64,000 nucleotides of DNA from contig JAGKQI010000105.1 in NCBI GenBank assembly GCA_018806915.1, positions 124,001 to 188,000 on the forward strand. Reading direction: 5' to 3'. Shown piece by piece: positions 50,659 to 61,660 of the stretch (positions are counted from its first letter, which is position 1; each line of letters opens with the position of its first letter). This DNA comes from Phytophthora colocasiae. Its lineage: Eukaryota; Oomycota; Peronosporomycetes; Peronosporales; Peronosporaceae. The notes under the pieces are model-generated. The model was not told where the DNA came from. It ran no database searches and saw only the letters and a list, made by a program, of their open reading frames with translations. The position numbers and the translations under genes are program-made.

Positions 50659-51659
50659 ACGTGTGGGTCTGAATAAAAAATTTCAGTATCGATAAAATCA
50701 GTTTCTAAAAATAAAATAACGGATTACTGGGATATTCACAAAAAATAAAATATGATATTTCTCGAAAATTGCAATACAATATAACATAAGTGCTTGCATA
50801 GCAATGGCAAGACACAATTGGATGGACGTCCTAACCCGAGAAGCCAGCTCTTTTGCGTTCATTATACTCCATACTGACCACCTAACTACCTTAAATCACT
50901 GGCCAACAGCAAACACGTACGAATCCTTTTGCATGGTGACCTTTTCATTCTCAAAAACTCCCGCTCAGTCTAAACAATGACGAAGGAGCAGCACATCGCA
51001 AGCTCCTCGAGCTGCTGGAGCACATGAAGAAGTTCCAGAGCATCACTAAGAAGCTGCAGTGCGACGATATCGATTTGGCGGATGTCCGCCTGCTTTTTGA
51101 CTCAGTTATTAGCGAGTACCCCACGATGCGTGCCCAGCTTAACGCGAACGCTAGTATAGTCCACTCTCCTATATTTGAAGCGGCAGCCGTCAAAGTGATC
51201 AACGGTGGCACGCTTTCAAAGGCTGAGGCAGATGCGGTGAAGGCATTCGAGGTGGCGAAGTGTGAAGACAAGCGCAAGAAACGCCAAGATGACTACGCGA
51301 CGCGGATTCTTCTTGCTGGGCCAAACAAGCGTCCCAGTCGTGCCAACTACAGTCTGCTGTTGAAGGAACTGCCGCCGACTTCGAATGCATGTGAGCGTTT
51401 TTTTTTCACAGTGCAAGCTTGTGCTCACCCCCCAACGCACTTGTATGCTCCCAGCGAATTTTGAACTCGTCATGTTTCTTCGTGCGAACAGGAATATGTG
51501 GGATGTAACGACATTGGCATCAGTTGGTAGCGAGCAGGAGCATTAATTCATATTGCAGTTATTGCGGCCGCTTTTATTATTGCAGCGTGTTGTATTGAGA
51601 TTATTAATACTGCAGCAACTACAGCCAATTCCGTGTAATACTGAATTGGACAAGGCCTG
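50659..51659 (+). mobile_element. Non-autonomous hAT element, 1.0 kb, second copy
   Basis: Inverted relative to 43515-44510 and nearly identical inside. Flanked by CCACACG at 50652-50658 and 51660-51666 (7 of the expected 8 bases). The right end is intact (...GGCCTG); the left end reads CGTGTGGGTCTG instead of CAGGGGTCTG, so the terminus has been altered. Confidence 0.84.
51024..51546 (+). pseudogene. hAT transposase C-terminal fragment, frameshifted (9-T tract)
   Basis: Same peptide as at 43628-44148, but the T run in the ACERFF codons has 9 bases, shifting the frame the other way. The downstream, still readable dimerisation block (LVLTPQRTCMLPANFEL, FLRANRNMWDV) ends at TAA 51544-51546. 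Confidence 0.75.
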
Positions 51660-52064
51660 CCACACGTTGGTCGCAGTGTCGGATCCACTCAGAGCAGGTA
51701 TCCGTTTCACGAAGATATCGACAGAAGTGGTGGTCGCTGACTCGAGATTCTCACAGACGCCAGAGTAGCATAGCGGAGCAGTGTATACTGCACATTCAGC
51801 ATTTTGGTTCGCAGAGCCATCTTCATCTGAAAAAGTGGTTTCGGAGCAGGAAAACCATCCATTCAACCCCAGGTTAGAGGACGAGCTCGAGGAACTAAAC
51901 GAGCCGGACGAATTGAATTGAGCATAGACTTGTGCTACAGCCATTGAGATGAACGAAAAAGCACGGACGAACTTCATCGTTGGGCGAATGCTTGGTTCAA
52001 CTACGCTCAACGAGATGGATTTAAAAGTGACTTGAAGTCTACGTCTAAGAGCCTCAGAAGGCAC

Positions 52065-53422
52065 ATGCTTTCTCTACCTCGTGGCTGGAGTTTCAGCTGT
52101 TCTATCGGCAGACACATTGTGTGGTATACCACATATCACACATTGCGAACCAGGTACAGGATGAAATGCATGCATGCACTGTAGTGTCAAGTACTTGACT
52201 GTACAGATCGTGTACCACCACTATTTGCTTTTCTAGGATATACTTCGTATAATATAACAGGTATTTCTGAAGTGTAAGCAAGTCATTATCACCGCCAAGG
52301 TTCTTACGCTTCCCAGGGGCTTACATGTCCAAACTTCAGCGAACGTATATCTGAAATAGTTTATGCCGCCAATAAAACGCATCATCCGTGATGTGATCTG
52401 CTCACACCACCAACCTCGCAAAAACGTGGGTTTCACAGCAATCCAAAGAAGAAATATCACCACATTGGAGCAGCCCATGGCCAAACACTCAGCATACAAG
52501 TCTGCGTAGGCCTCACACTACGAGGTGGCGTTGTTCATGTGCTTTAGTCCTCCTCTTTGCAACTGCAGCCTACATAGATTACCAGTACCGGTATACGTCT
52601 CAGTGGATCAACATCGGCGTTAACGCACGTACGGATGTATCCGTAAGTATTATCCCAGGACTGAGATCTTTCAGCCGCAACAGCAGCAACCGTACCTGTG
52701 TATCAACCAGCCCGATGATATCGCCATCAGCGACGGATGGTCTATCTCAGCTGTCGACGTGTAAACCTCGAATTGTCTCCTTGTTTAATAATCTCGAGCA
52801 TTACGTCCGGACGGAGGTAAATACCAGATAAACTGTTGCTGAGGTGGCGATAAGGTGCCGTAAAAGCTTGAGCCTTACCTGCGCCAGTGTTAGAGAGCAC
52901 GAAGCCTCTCTCCATCCGGCTTGAGTGCGTTTTTGATGCGTTTGTGTCGCAAACTTATCGGGTATCGACCGGATCGCGAACATTACTACATGTACCATAC
53001 TTAAGTAATCGCAGAGACCAAGCAGAGGAACCGGGCCCGCCATCGTGTAAGTGGAAATATCCAAGCAATCGATACTGAAGCTAGCGTTGCATAGCACTCG
53101 CACTAACGTAATTGAAGCCAACTCCACTGTTTAGGAGCTAAAACGACAAGAGTGAACAGTTCCGTTGTTGCGTGACTGAAGAGAATGAAATTATTCACAT
53201 TCTTATAAGTGCAGGAGCTTCTTCTCCTCGCTGTAAATAAACGGAATTGAAGGGAGACTGCAGCATCGCAGTGTTCTACCGTAGCAAAAATATCTCGTCT
53301 CGACAATGTAGCCATCCCATCGACTAAAAAGCCGACATATCATCTCTTTCCATACAAAAACCAAGTCAAGATCCAAGAATATCCACCCAAACTATTCATC
53401 TACTTGCTGGTCAATTGCTGAT
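52065..53422. other. Intergenic stretch, nothing recognised
   Basis: About 1.36 kb between the peptidase array and the tetraspanin gene. Only short frames without domains occur. No terminal repeats or tandem arrays were seen. It would contain the promoters of peptidase copy 4 and of the tetraspanin gene. Confidence 0.5.
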
Positions 53423-54817
53423 ATGCGGCCATCCCGCAAGTTGCTGCGCGTGCTGACGCTGCTGAGTTTCAGCTGTGGCGTGACACTGCTCGGTCTCGCG
53501 TTGCATCTGGTGATTTCTACTGAATTCGGCGCCAGTGCAGCGGCTTTGGCGTCTCTAGGCGGTTGCGTCGTGGTTCTCTCAATTCTGGGATTTATTGGCG
53601 CTGGAAGGGATAAAAGCCGATTATTACTGCTTTTCTTCTTCGTTAACTTTCTACTGGTTACGGGGCTCTTTGTAGCTTGTTACGCTGCTTTTTTCCTCCA
53701 AGATGCTCTGGAATCCTGGGTTAAACACCACTGGACGTCAAATGTACTGGCAGCACTGAGAGAAACATCTTGTTGTGCTACATACAACGATGCGGTGGAT
53801 TATTTAGAGCACCGCGTGGTGATCATTGGAGCTATTGGCGTCACCTGCATGCTGCTCGTCATTGCATCCATGTACTGCGTCGTACGTATCGTGACTGTAC
53901 CCATTGTCATGCGCAGTATGCTGTCCGTCATGAATGTCGCCTTTATGCTGCTGGGCACGGGGTTGTTCATCTTCGGATTTTCAGTCAAAGTGCACGATGA
54001 AATGACGTCCGGACAGAGATGGATAGGTACGCATGTTCTGTTCATTTCATTATTTTTCAATGTGTTTCTGATGAATTGCTAACTTTTTTTTTCCCTCAGC
54101 AATTATCTTTATTGTCGTCGGTACGCTGATGGTGGCGTTGTCGGTGCTGGGTATCATTGGATCAAGAGCAAAGAGCAGATCACTGCTACTGATTGTACGT
54201 TGGTTGTGCTGGTTTGTATGGATTTAAACTCCTAATGGTTTGATCTTACTGTTAAAACAGTACGTTATTGGCCTCGGAAGCTGTCTCGTTGCACTTCTGG
54301 TGTGCTCAGTGAGCGCTTTCTCCTTCTCGGACAACTTGGCGTCCACATACAATGCACATACAAGTTCAACATTAGCCTGTGACATTGATCTTCCGGGGTG
54401 TACCAACTGCACTGACATCTCTTCCGACATGACGCCGTGTCAAGGTGTCATGCAGTCCGATGGTTACTGGGTATCGTGCAACTCCAGCTCGTCCAGTTCC
54501 GACAGCGACTGCCTCGAAGGAATGACAGTGCTGAACGCTGATGCTGATCAAGGATACGAACAGAACGATGTAGGCGCTTGATACCTGTTTCTCTGCTGGA
54601 ATTTGACTGGAAACTAATATTTTGAGATGTTTTGTAGATCGCCCATTGTGGCAAATGTCCGGAATGGTCAGCGGCCGACGTGCGAGCGTATCTTCGCAGT
54701 ACGCTTCATCTTCTAGGGCTCTTTGCAATGGTTGTGTGCCTCTTTATGATCGTAGGCTTTGCTAGCGCCTTGGTACTACGACGAAGTCTCGCAGGATATC
54801 AGACGGACTCGATATAA
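53423..54817 (+). CDS. Double tetraspanin-like membrane protein
   Basis: Four exons (53423-54026, 54100-54194, 54261-54569, 54638-54817), all with GT-AG introns of 66-73 bp and matching phases, give 395 aa. Two similar units, each of four membrane helices: unit 1 has SFSCGVTLLGLALHLVIS, then LGGCVVVLSILGFIGAGRDKSR, an extracellular loop with paired Cys (RETSCCATYND) and a last helix. Unit 2 repeats the pattern (FMLLGTGLFIFGF, VGTLMVALSVLGIIGSRAKSR) with a larger Cys-rich loop (CTNCTD, AHCGKCPEW) and a final helix with a basic end. The shared GFIGAGRDKSR/GIIGSRAKSR turn is the tetraspanin-like second-helix signature. Tetraspanins organise membrane microdomains; eight helices is twice the normal number. 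Confidence 0.72.
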
Positions 54818-54943
54818 GACGATGAAGAGGACAAGCAACACATTAGCAGTACCAACACACTTCAAAATTAATCTTCTCGTTACCTCAAGCTCTTCTTGGC
54901 CTTAGTTCCTTGCGTACACAGTTTGGCCTACATCGTCTGGGAT

Positions 54944-57169
54944 CTACTTCTCGAGCTGTGCGATCTGGTCCTTCAATTGCTGGTTTACCTCATCCGCAGA
55001 GTCCCGGGCCGCGAATGCTACTTGAGCGGCGTATCGCGCTGCCTCCTCGCTGTCACGTGCTAGCTGGACAGACTGCTCTAGCGTCTGTACTTCTTCGCAG
55101 AGGTTCGTCAAATCGCTCTTGAGGCTCTCGTTCTGTGCTGTCAGCTCTTTCAATTGTATCTTGGCTTCAGTCACATCTTTCGACACCGTAGCGGACTCGG
55201 CTGCTGACTCCTTTGACTTAGCAAGCTCCGAACGAGCCTCAGTGACTTCAGCTGCTAGTTCTTCCTGCTTTTTCTCAGCGGCCTGAATTCTTTCCTGCGC
55301 ATTGGCCTGCTCTTCCACGAGTTGGGCCTTCAGCAGTGCAAGCTCCTGCTTCAGTGTCTCCAGCTCAGAGTCCTTCGTAGAAACAGCCACGTCAGCCAAC
55401 TCCAGCTTCGCCGTCAGAGCTTCATTCTCCGCTGCGAGACGCTCGTTCTCCTGCAAAATTTCAGGAGACACTGCAACAGCCTCGGCAACGGGAGTAGCAG
55501 TCTCAACCTCCTGTTTCTCAGGGGTTTCGTCCTCTGGGGCCTCTTCCACCTCCACTTCGGACGGTTCTTCCTTCGCGGCTTCAACCTGTACCTCCTCTAC
55601 TACGTCGTCATGAACTTCAGGCACTGACTCGGCCCCCGCAACTTCCTCGATAGGCTCCACGTCCAAAACTTCCGGAGTAGCTACAGATTTCTCATCAACC
55701 AGCTCTGCTGCCTCAACGACAGCTTCATCAGCAGGAGTCTCCTCTCCAACTGGCTTCTCCTCTTCGACAGGAGTTTCTTCCTCAACAGCAGACGCCTCCT
55801 CTTCGGAAGTAATCGCTTCATCAGCCTCCACTGCAACGAAATCATCCTCATCCTCAAACACTTCCGTCTTTGGTGGGGTCACGCTCGCCGGTTCCACTTT
55901 CTGCAAGAAGGCAAGCAGCTTCGCGCTCGACGCCGGCTTCTTCAATGGCTCGTGTTCCGTCTCCACCTCTTGATTCGAGGTAGTCTCAACGGGGGCTTCT
56001 TCTTCAATGGGATTGTGTGTGTCTTCCTCTTCAGCCTGGTTGTCTTCAACAGCAGAGTCTTCTTCTTCTGGAGTAGCTTCCACAGCAGGTTCCGGTGCCT
56101 TGACGTCTCGAGATGGAGCGCTCGAAGCGGGGGCCACCGGCGTCGTCTCTACACTGCTGAGGAAAGCCGAGAGCTTCGACAGAGACTTAGGGGCAGCAGG
56201 GGCCGGAGCTGAGAAAGCCGACGGGATGCTCACGCGGTTGTGTGGAGAAGCAGGGGGTGATGACGGTGGCGTGTTGTGATCCATCTCAGCTGCAGACGGT
56301 GTCTTCGGCGTGGCCGACGTGTTCGACGACGACGAGACGCTGCGGGAGAAAGCTGAGAGTTTGCTGGACCAGGAGCGCGACTGTCCCTCGTCTTTGCTGG
56401 TAGAAGCCGTGGACGACGCGTTACTGATGACGCTGCTACGTGGCGTATGGGACGCGTTGTTATTGTTGTTGCTGCTGCTTTTGAAGATCGACGGGATGCG
56501 TAGACGCGATTTGTTATTGTCTTCATCGGCCGTCGGTTCCTCCAGGTCGGGGCGTGGCGACGGGTTGCTACTGGCCACACTGGACGTCAAGGACGGGCGG
56601 TTGTTAAGTGGAGGCTTCGGGGTCGAAGAAGCCTTAGTAGCCACCACTGGAGCGGACGGGAACTTGTTCAGGAAGGAGCTGAGGCGGTTGGCATTGTTAG
56701 CACCGGAGCTGCCCGTGCTGGTCGTGCTACTGGTGGACGTGCGATTGTTATCCCCATCGAAGTAGTACTGCGACAGAGCATTGGCAGCCTTCAGTCCTGG
56801 TCGTGTCTTGTTCCGTAGAGCCACAATTGTCTCGGACACTGCCGTCTCGTTCAATTCGTCCAGCAATTGCACTGTCGTAAACACTTGATGTTCCTCCAGT
56901 TTGGCGCGTGTGCGACACCATTTGATGAAGAACTGGACACGCTCCAAGGCGTGGAACTTGCTGAGTTGCTTGAGTGATCGCTGTAGCTTCTTCGGTAATT
57001 CTTCTTCTTCTCCTTCCAGCACGGCATTGGTCAATAAACAAAGAGCACGACCATCCGTCACGAATTCACATAGAGATTTGGTCTCTGCGAGCGGAGGGGA
57101 CAAGTCCTTGAGGTCTCCATGCGCCTCCAGCTCGTCCCGGATCCACTGAATGCACGCCAAAGACGCCAT
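54944..57169 (-). CDS. Calponin-homology domain protein with coiled-coil C-terminus
   Basis: 741 aa from ATG 57169, no intron. A single CH-type domain occupies residues about 1-115 (ACIQWIRDELEAHG, LCEFVTDGRALCLLTNAVL, VQFFIKWCRT, HQVFTTVQLLDE), resembling CH domains of the transgelin/calponin and microtubule-tip classes. It is followed by about 200 Ser/Thr/Pro-rich residues, a 170-residue Glu/Val/Ala-rich acidic tract with many E-E-P-V/V-E-E-E repeats, and a heptad-rich coiled coil from about residue 560 to the end. The probable role is a cytoskeletal linker. An upstream in-frame start (57313) lies in leader-like sequence and is less likely. Convergent with the tetraspanin gene. Confidence 0.8.
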   Translation of the reverse strand: MASLACIQWIRDELEAHGDLKDLSPPLAETKSLCEFVTDGRALCLLTNAVLEGEEEELPKKLQRSLKQLSKFHALERVQFFIKWCRTRAKLEEHQVFTTVQLLDELNETAVSETIVALRNKTRPGLKAANALSQYYFDGDNNRTSTSSTTSTGSSGANNANRLSSFLNKFPSAPVVATKASSTPKPPLNNRPSLTSSVASSNPSPRPDLEEPTADEDNNKSRLRIPSIFKSSSNNNNNASHTPRSSVISNASSTASTSKDEGQSRSWSSKLSAFSRSVSSSSNTSATPKTPSAAEMDHNTPPSSPPASPHNRVSIPSAFSAPAPAAPKSLSKLSAFLSSVETTPVAPASSAPSRDVKAPEPAVEATPEEEDSAVEDNQAEEEDTHNPIEEEAPVETTSNQEVETEHEPLKKPASSAKLLAFLQKVEPASVTPPKTEVFEDEDDFVAVEADEAITSEEEASAVEEETPVEEEKPVGEETPADEAVVEAAELVDEKSVATPEVLDVEPIEEVAGAESVPEVHDDVVEEVQVEAAKEEPSEVEVEEAPEDETPEKQEVETATPVAEAVAVSPEILQENERLAAENEALTAKLELADVAVSTKDSELETLKQELALLKAQLVEEQANAQERIQAAEKKQEELAAEVTEARSELAKSKESAAESATVSKDVTEAKIQLKELTAQNESLKSDLTNLCEEVQTLEQSVQLARDSEEAARYAAQVAFAARDSADEVNQQLKDQIAQLEK

Positions 57170-57709
57170 TGTCTGTCTGTATCTGCGTCTCGAGGGCGTA
57201 GAGAGTTCTGTAGTGGGGCAGGAGCAGCTCTGCACTGTGCTTCGTGTCTGGTTTTCCCCCTTGGTCCGGATACGACTATACAATATTGAAACGGTATACA
57301 TACGTTTGACCAATCAAAAGGTAGAAAACGGATAGAAAGTATACGTTTCGAGCTGCTCTATGCCAAAGCAAGACCCTGCAACCATACGACACGGGGTGGA
57401 CGGCCATTTTTTCAGCGCGAAAAGAGCATGTGTACGCAAGCTGTACTGTACGCCCGTCGAACTATGCCAACTACCAGTCAGACATGCGAAGCGTCAACCA
57501 GGTGGCAAATACAGACACGATGATCTTAGCCGCAGGTGTACACATCAAGTATACACCAACTTTCAACTGGTACAAAAATACCGGTTCATCATCAGTATTC
57601 CTTCGTAGAGTTTCCGTTGGAGTACCGTTGTTTCCCACTTAATTCCGTAGCTCAACCGCCCTTGCTCCCCCTTCGAGTCATTTGGCAATTGTATCGGAAG
57701 AGCTTAACA
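57170..57709. promoter_or_regulatory. Divergent promoter region of CH protein and RPB2
   Basis: 540 bp. Contains GACCAATCAAA (CCAAT at 57310-57314) and, 32 bp before the RPB2 ATG, TCATTTGG at 57678-57685, similar to the oomycete initiator. No gene within. Confidence 0.4.
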
Positions 57710-60700
57710 ATGAGCTGGGAGAACCCGATCGATAGCGATAAAGAGCGCGACGACGTGGGCGATCTGGGCCTGGCGGCGGGTTCTGCCGTGTCCCAGGAGG
57801 ACGCGTGGGCTGTGATCTCCAGTTACTTCGAGGAAAAGGGTCTCGTACGTCAACAATTGGACTCGTTCGACGAGTTTATCCAGAACACCATGCAGGAGCT
57901 CGTGGACGATTCGCGCTCCATCCGCATCAACCCGGAGGCTCAGTATGCGCCTGGACAGGCCAAGACAAACACAGACACAATCTACAACATCTCTTTCGGC
58001 CAGATCTACCTCTCCAAGCCCACAATGACAGAAGCTGATGGCTCCACGAGTGTCATGTTCCCGCACGAAGCACGTTTACGTAACCTCACGTACTCAGCGC
58101 CTTTGTATGTGGATGTAGTGTGTCAGAAGTATCAAGCGCCAGCTTCAGGCCCTGCCAACCTTGAAGATATGGAACCTTACGACCAGGTGGAGACTCCTAA
58201 GGAGTTTATCGGTATGGTACCGATCATGCTGCGGTCGCAATACTGTGTGTTGACGCACAAGACGGACAAGGAGCTGACGGAGCTTAACGAGTGTGTATAC
58301 GATCAGGGAGGTTACTTCATTATCAATGGCAGTGAGAAGGTGTTGATCGCTCAGGAACGAATGAGCAACAACCACGTTTACTGCTTTAGGAAGAACGCAG
58401 CGTCCAAGTACAGTTGGGTCTGTGAAACCCGTTCCCACGTCGAGCACGGTGTACGTCCCACCAGTACGATGTACGTGCAGATGTACCAGAAGAGCGGCGG
58501 CAAGAGCGCCATCACTGGCAACCAGATCCGTGCCGTCATCCCATACATTCGCCAGGATATTCCTGTGGTCATCATCTTCCGTGCTCTTGGCTTTGTGGCA
58601 GATCGCGAGATCTTGGAACACATTTGTTACGACTTCTCGGATGCTGAGCTCATGGAGAGGTTCAAGTCTTCGCTGGAAGAAGCTTTCGTCATTCAGGAAC
58701 AGGAGGTCGCGCTAGATTTCATCGGCCGTCGTGGTAGCGCCATCAACGTGAGCAAGGCTGATCGTATTCGCTACGCCCAGGACATTCTGCAGAAGGAAAT
58801 GCTGCCTCACGTCGGTGTGGAGGACCACAACGAGACGAAGAAGGCGTACTTCCTCGGTTACGTGGTGCACAAGCTGCTTATGTGCTCTCTGGGCCGTATC
58901 GGTGAAGATGACCGTGATCACTACGGTAACAAACGATTGGATCTGGCTGGTCCGCTGCTCGGCGGTCTGTTCCGTATCCTTTTCAAGAAGTTGACCAAGG
59001 ACGTCAAGTCGTTCCTGCAGAAGTGTGTGGACAACGGCAAGGACTTTAACTTGACGCTGGCTATTCGCTCTCGTACGATCACGAATGGTCTGCGGTACTC
59101 GCTGGCTACGGGTAACTGGGGTATGCAGAAGAGCGCGTCGAAAGCTGGTGTCTCGCAGGTGCTGAACCGACTGACGTACGCGTCGTCGCTGTCTCACTTG
59201 CGTCGTTTGAATACTCCTCTTGGTCGTGAAGGCAAACAAGCTCAGCCTCGTCAGCTTCACAACACGCATTGGGGTATGATCTGTCCGGCTGAGACTCCCG
59301 AAGGACAAGCTGTCGGTCTTGTGAAGAATTTGGCTCTGATGGCGTATATTTCTGTGGGTTCGCCTCAGGCACCCATCCTGGAGTTCCTGGAGGAATGGGC
59401 GACAGAAAACTTGGAGGAAATCAAGCCTCAAATTATCCCACACTCCACTAAGATTTTCGTGAACGGTAACTGGGTGGGTGTGCATCGTGAACCTAACGAG
59501 CTGATCCGCACGCTTCGGTCACTTCGTCGTTGCGTGGATATCGATGCTGAAGTGTCGGTGATTCGCGATCTGATGAACAAGGAGCTGCGCATTTACACTG
59601 ACGCTGGACGTGTTTGCCGTCCGCTGTTCATCGTGGAGGACAATCAACTGCTGTTGCAGAAGGAGCAGGTGGTGAAGCTGCAGAATCACAAGATCACAAA
59701 CTACCGCTGGCACAACCTTTTGACCGACGGTGTGGTGGAGCTCATCGATACAGAAGAGGAGGAGGTGTGTATGATTGCCATGGAGCCCAAGGATGTCGGC
59801 ACAGGCTCACAGGTGCACACACATTGTGAGATCCACCCGTCCATGATTCTTGGCATCTGTGCCAGTATTATTCCGTTCCCCGATCACAACCAGTCGCCGC
59901 GTAACACGTATCAGTCCGCTATGGGTAAGCAGGCCATGGGAATCTACTGCTCCAACTTCCGTGCAAGAATGGACACCATGGCCAATGTGCTGAACTACCC
60001 CCAGAAGCCCCTAGTAACTACGCGTGCTATGGAGTACTTGCACTTCCGTGAATTACCATCAGGTATTAACGCTATCGTCGGTATTGCGTCGTACACGGGC
60101 TACAACCAGGAAGATTCGTTGATTATGAACCAAAGTGCAATCGACCGCGGTTTCTTCCGCTCTACGTTCTACCGCTGCTACATTGACCAAGAGCGTAACA
60201 AGAGTCCTCATGGCGGCGGTGCTGGCGGTGCCAACTGCGAGGAATTCGAGAAACCTTCACGCGACAACTGTCTGGGTTTGCGCCACGGCAGCTACCACAA
60301 GCTGGATGGCGACGGTTTGGTGGCTCCTGGTACGCGTGTGAGTGGTAACGATATTATCATCGGTAAGACGTCACCGCTGCCGCAGTCGGAAGACTCGTCG
60401 TTGGAGCAGCGCCATCAAAAGCGGGATGCGAGTACAGCCTTGCGTTCCCACGAGAACGGTATTATCGACAGCGTGATGTTGACCACCAACGCCGACGGCT
60501 TCAAGTTCACGAAGGTGCGTTTCCGCAACATTCGTATTCCTCAGATTGGAGACAAGTTCGCATCCCGTCACGGACAGAAGGGTACGATTGGTATGACGTA
60601 CCGTCAAGAAGACATGCCATTCACGGTGGAAGGTATTACACCTGATATTGTCGTGAACCCTCACGCTATTCCGTCGCGTATGACGGTGGGGCATCTTGTC

Positions 60701-61309
60701 GAGTGTCTTCTGGGCAAAGTGTCATCTCAAACGGGAGATGAAGGTGATGCTACTCCGTTCACGGATGTGACAGTCCAAGCTATCGCTGATACACTGCACA
60801 ATTTGGGCTACCAGAAGCACGGTAACGAGGTCATGTACAGCGGTCACACTGGTCGCCGCCTGACAGCGCAGATCTTCATCGGACCCACGTTCTACCAGCG
60901 TCTGAAGCATATGGTCGACGATAAGATCCACTCGCGTTCACGTGGTCCCGTTACGATGCTGACGCGTCAGCCCATGGAAGGTCGAGCTCGTGAGGGTGGT
61001 CTGCGTATGGGAGAAATGGAGCGCGATTGTCTGATCTCTCACGGTTCGGCCAACTTCCTCATGGACCGCCTGTTCGCCAACTCGGACGCTTACCGCGTGC
61101 ACGTGTGTGATATCTGCGGTATCATCGCCATCGCGAATCTGCGTAAGATGACGTTCGAGTGCCGCACGTGCCGCAACAAGACGCAGATCTCGCAGGTCCA
61201 CATCCCGTACTCGTGCAAGCTGCTGTTCCAGGAGCTCATGGCCATGTCCATTGCGCCTCGCTTGTTCACTCTAGGTAACCCGAACTCAGCCAAGCCTCGA
61301 ATGGGGTAG
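57710..61309 (+). CDS. RPB2: DNA-directed RNA polymerase II second-largest subunit
   Basis: 1199 aa, one exon, close to the family length (about 1174-1224). Start ATG 57710 ([15 protein letters not shown]) precedes the conserved [22 protein letters not shown]. All major blocks are present: [31 protein letters not shown] and [18 protein letters not shown] in the fork region, [20 protein letters not shown] with the acidic residues near the active site, [15 protein letters not shown] with the hybrid-binding lysines, and the C-terminal zinc ribbon (CDICG, CRTCRN). The Pol II-specific end [13 protein letters not shown] distinguishes it from Pol I and III paralogues. Codons are strongly C/G-biased, as expected for high expression. 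Confidence 0.97.
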   Translation: MSWENPIDSDKERDDVGDLGLAAGSAVSQEDAWAVISSYFEEKGLVRQQLDSFDEFIQNTMQELVDDSRSIRINPEAQYAPGQAKTNTDTIYNISFGQIYLSKPTMTEADGSTSVMFPHEARLRNLTYSAPLYVDVVCQKYQAPASGPANLEDMEPYDQVETPKEFIGMVPIMLRSQYCVLTHKTDKELTELNECVYDQGGYFIINGSEKVLIAQERMSNNHVYCFRKNAASKYSWVCETRSHVEHGVRPTSTMYVQMYQKSGGKSAITGNQIRAVIPYIRQDIPVVIIFRALGFVADREILEHICYDFSDAELMERFKSSLEEAFVIQEQEVALDFIGRRGSAINVSKADRIRYAQDILQKEMLPHVGVEDHNETKKAYFLGYVVHKLLMCSLGRIGEDDRDHYGNKRLDLAGPLLGGLFRILFKKLTKDVKSFLQKCVDNGKDFNLTLAIRSRTITNGLRYSLATGNWGMQKSASKAGVSQVLNRLTYASSLSHLRRLNTPLGREGKQAQPRQLHNTHWGMICPAETPEGQAVGLVKNLALMAYISVGSPQAPILEFLEEWATENLEEIKPQIIPHSTKIFVNGNWVGVHREPNELIRTLRSLRRCVDIDAEVSVIRDLMNKELRIYTDAGRVCRPLFIVEDNQLLLQKEQVVKLQNHKITNYRWHNLLTDGVVELIDTEEEEVCMIAMEPKDVGTGSQVHTHCEIHPSMILGICASIIPFPDHNQSPRNTYQSAMGKQAMGIYCSNFRARMDTMANVLNYPQKPLVTTRAMEYLHFRELPSGINAIVGIASYTGYNQEDSLIMNQSAIDRGFFRSTFYRCYIDQERNKSPHGGGAGGANCEEFEKPSRDNCLGLRHGSYHKLDGDGLVAPGTRVSGNDIIIGKTSPLPQSEDSSLEQRHQKRDASTALRSHENGIIDSVMLTTNADGFKFTKVRFRNIRIPQIGDKFASRHGQKGTIGMTYRQEDMPFTVEGITPDIVVNPHAIPSRMTVGHLVECLLGKVSSQTGDEGDATPFTDVTVQAIADTLHNLGYQKHGNEVMYSGHTGRRLTAQIFIGPTFYQRLKHMVDDKIHSRSRGPVTMLTRQPMEGRAREGGLRMGEMERDCLISHGSANFLMDRLFANSDAYRVHVCDICGIIAIANLRKMTFECRTCRNKTQISQVHIPYSCKLLFQELMAMSIAPRLFTLGNPNSAKPRMG

Positions 61310-61660
61310 ATGGTCAAGTAGGTGTGCAATGCATGTGGTTGCATTTCGGAGGTTGTATTAGCAGACACGACAAGTAAAAAGACAAGAATCAAAGCAGTCT
61401 GACGATGCAAGCAAGTGCCGCAAAGACCCACGCCTTCATTCTCGTTTATGTCTGTTTGTACAGTAGTCAGAAACTCTGAATCAGCTGGTGGTTGGTGGTG
61501 CAGCCAACTTGAAAGTGATCGTGAGGTTGCAAAGCACCACCACGTCAGAGATACAATTGCCGTTGATATTGTTGTTGGTTAGCACAAAATCCTAGCGACA
61601 GGGATTGATACAAAACGCCTAGTCGATTCTGCAGCGGGCGCACGAGACTTTTTCCACTCC

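Larger units (their letters stand above)
48914..51977 (-). pseudogene. S33 peptidase array copy 4, hAT in exon 1 and 1-bp frameshift
   Basis: ATG 51977 (MKFVRAFSFISMAVAQVYA signal). Exon 1 is cut after TATNVW by a hAT (50659-51659) and resumes VMQGGPGASSTA at 50658-50616. The intron 50615-50550 is normal (GTACGT to CTACAG). Exon 2 from 50549 keeps VSYGTA, SSKLDPQTPH and DYATHGTLW. At about 49117-49120 a GGG run in the equivalent of copy 3 is GG here, shifting the frame just before the membrane anchor; the old frame continues to 48914. Two independent lesions make a functional product unlikely. The exon 1 sequence is more diverged than those of copies 2 and 3. Confidence 0.87.

Noticed and set aside
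58712..59485. Minus-strand open frame inside RPB2
   Set aside because: It lies wholly within a highly conserved polymerase coding sequence and has no independent features.
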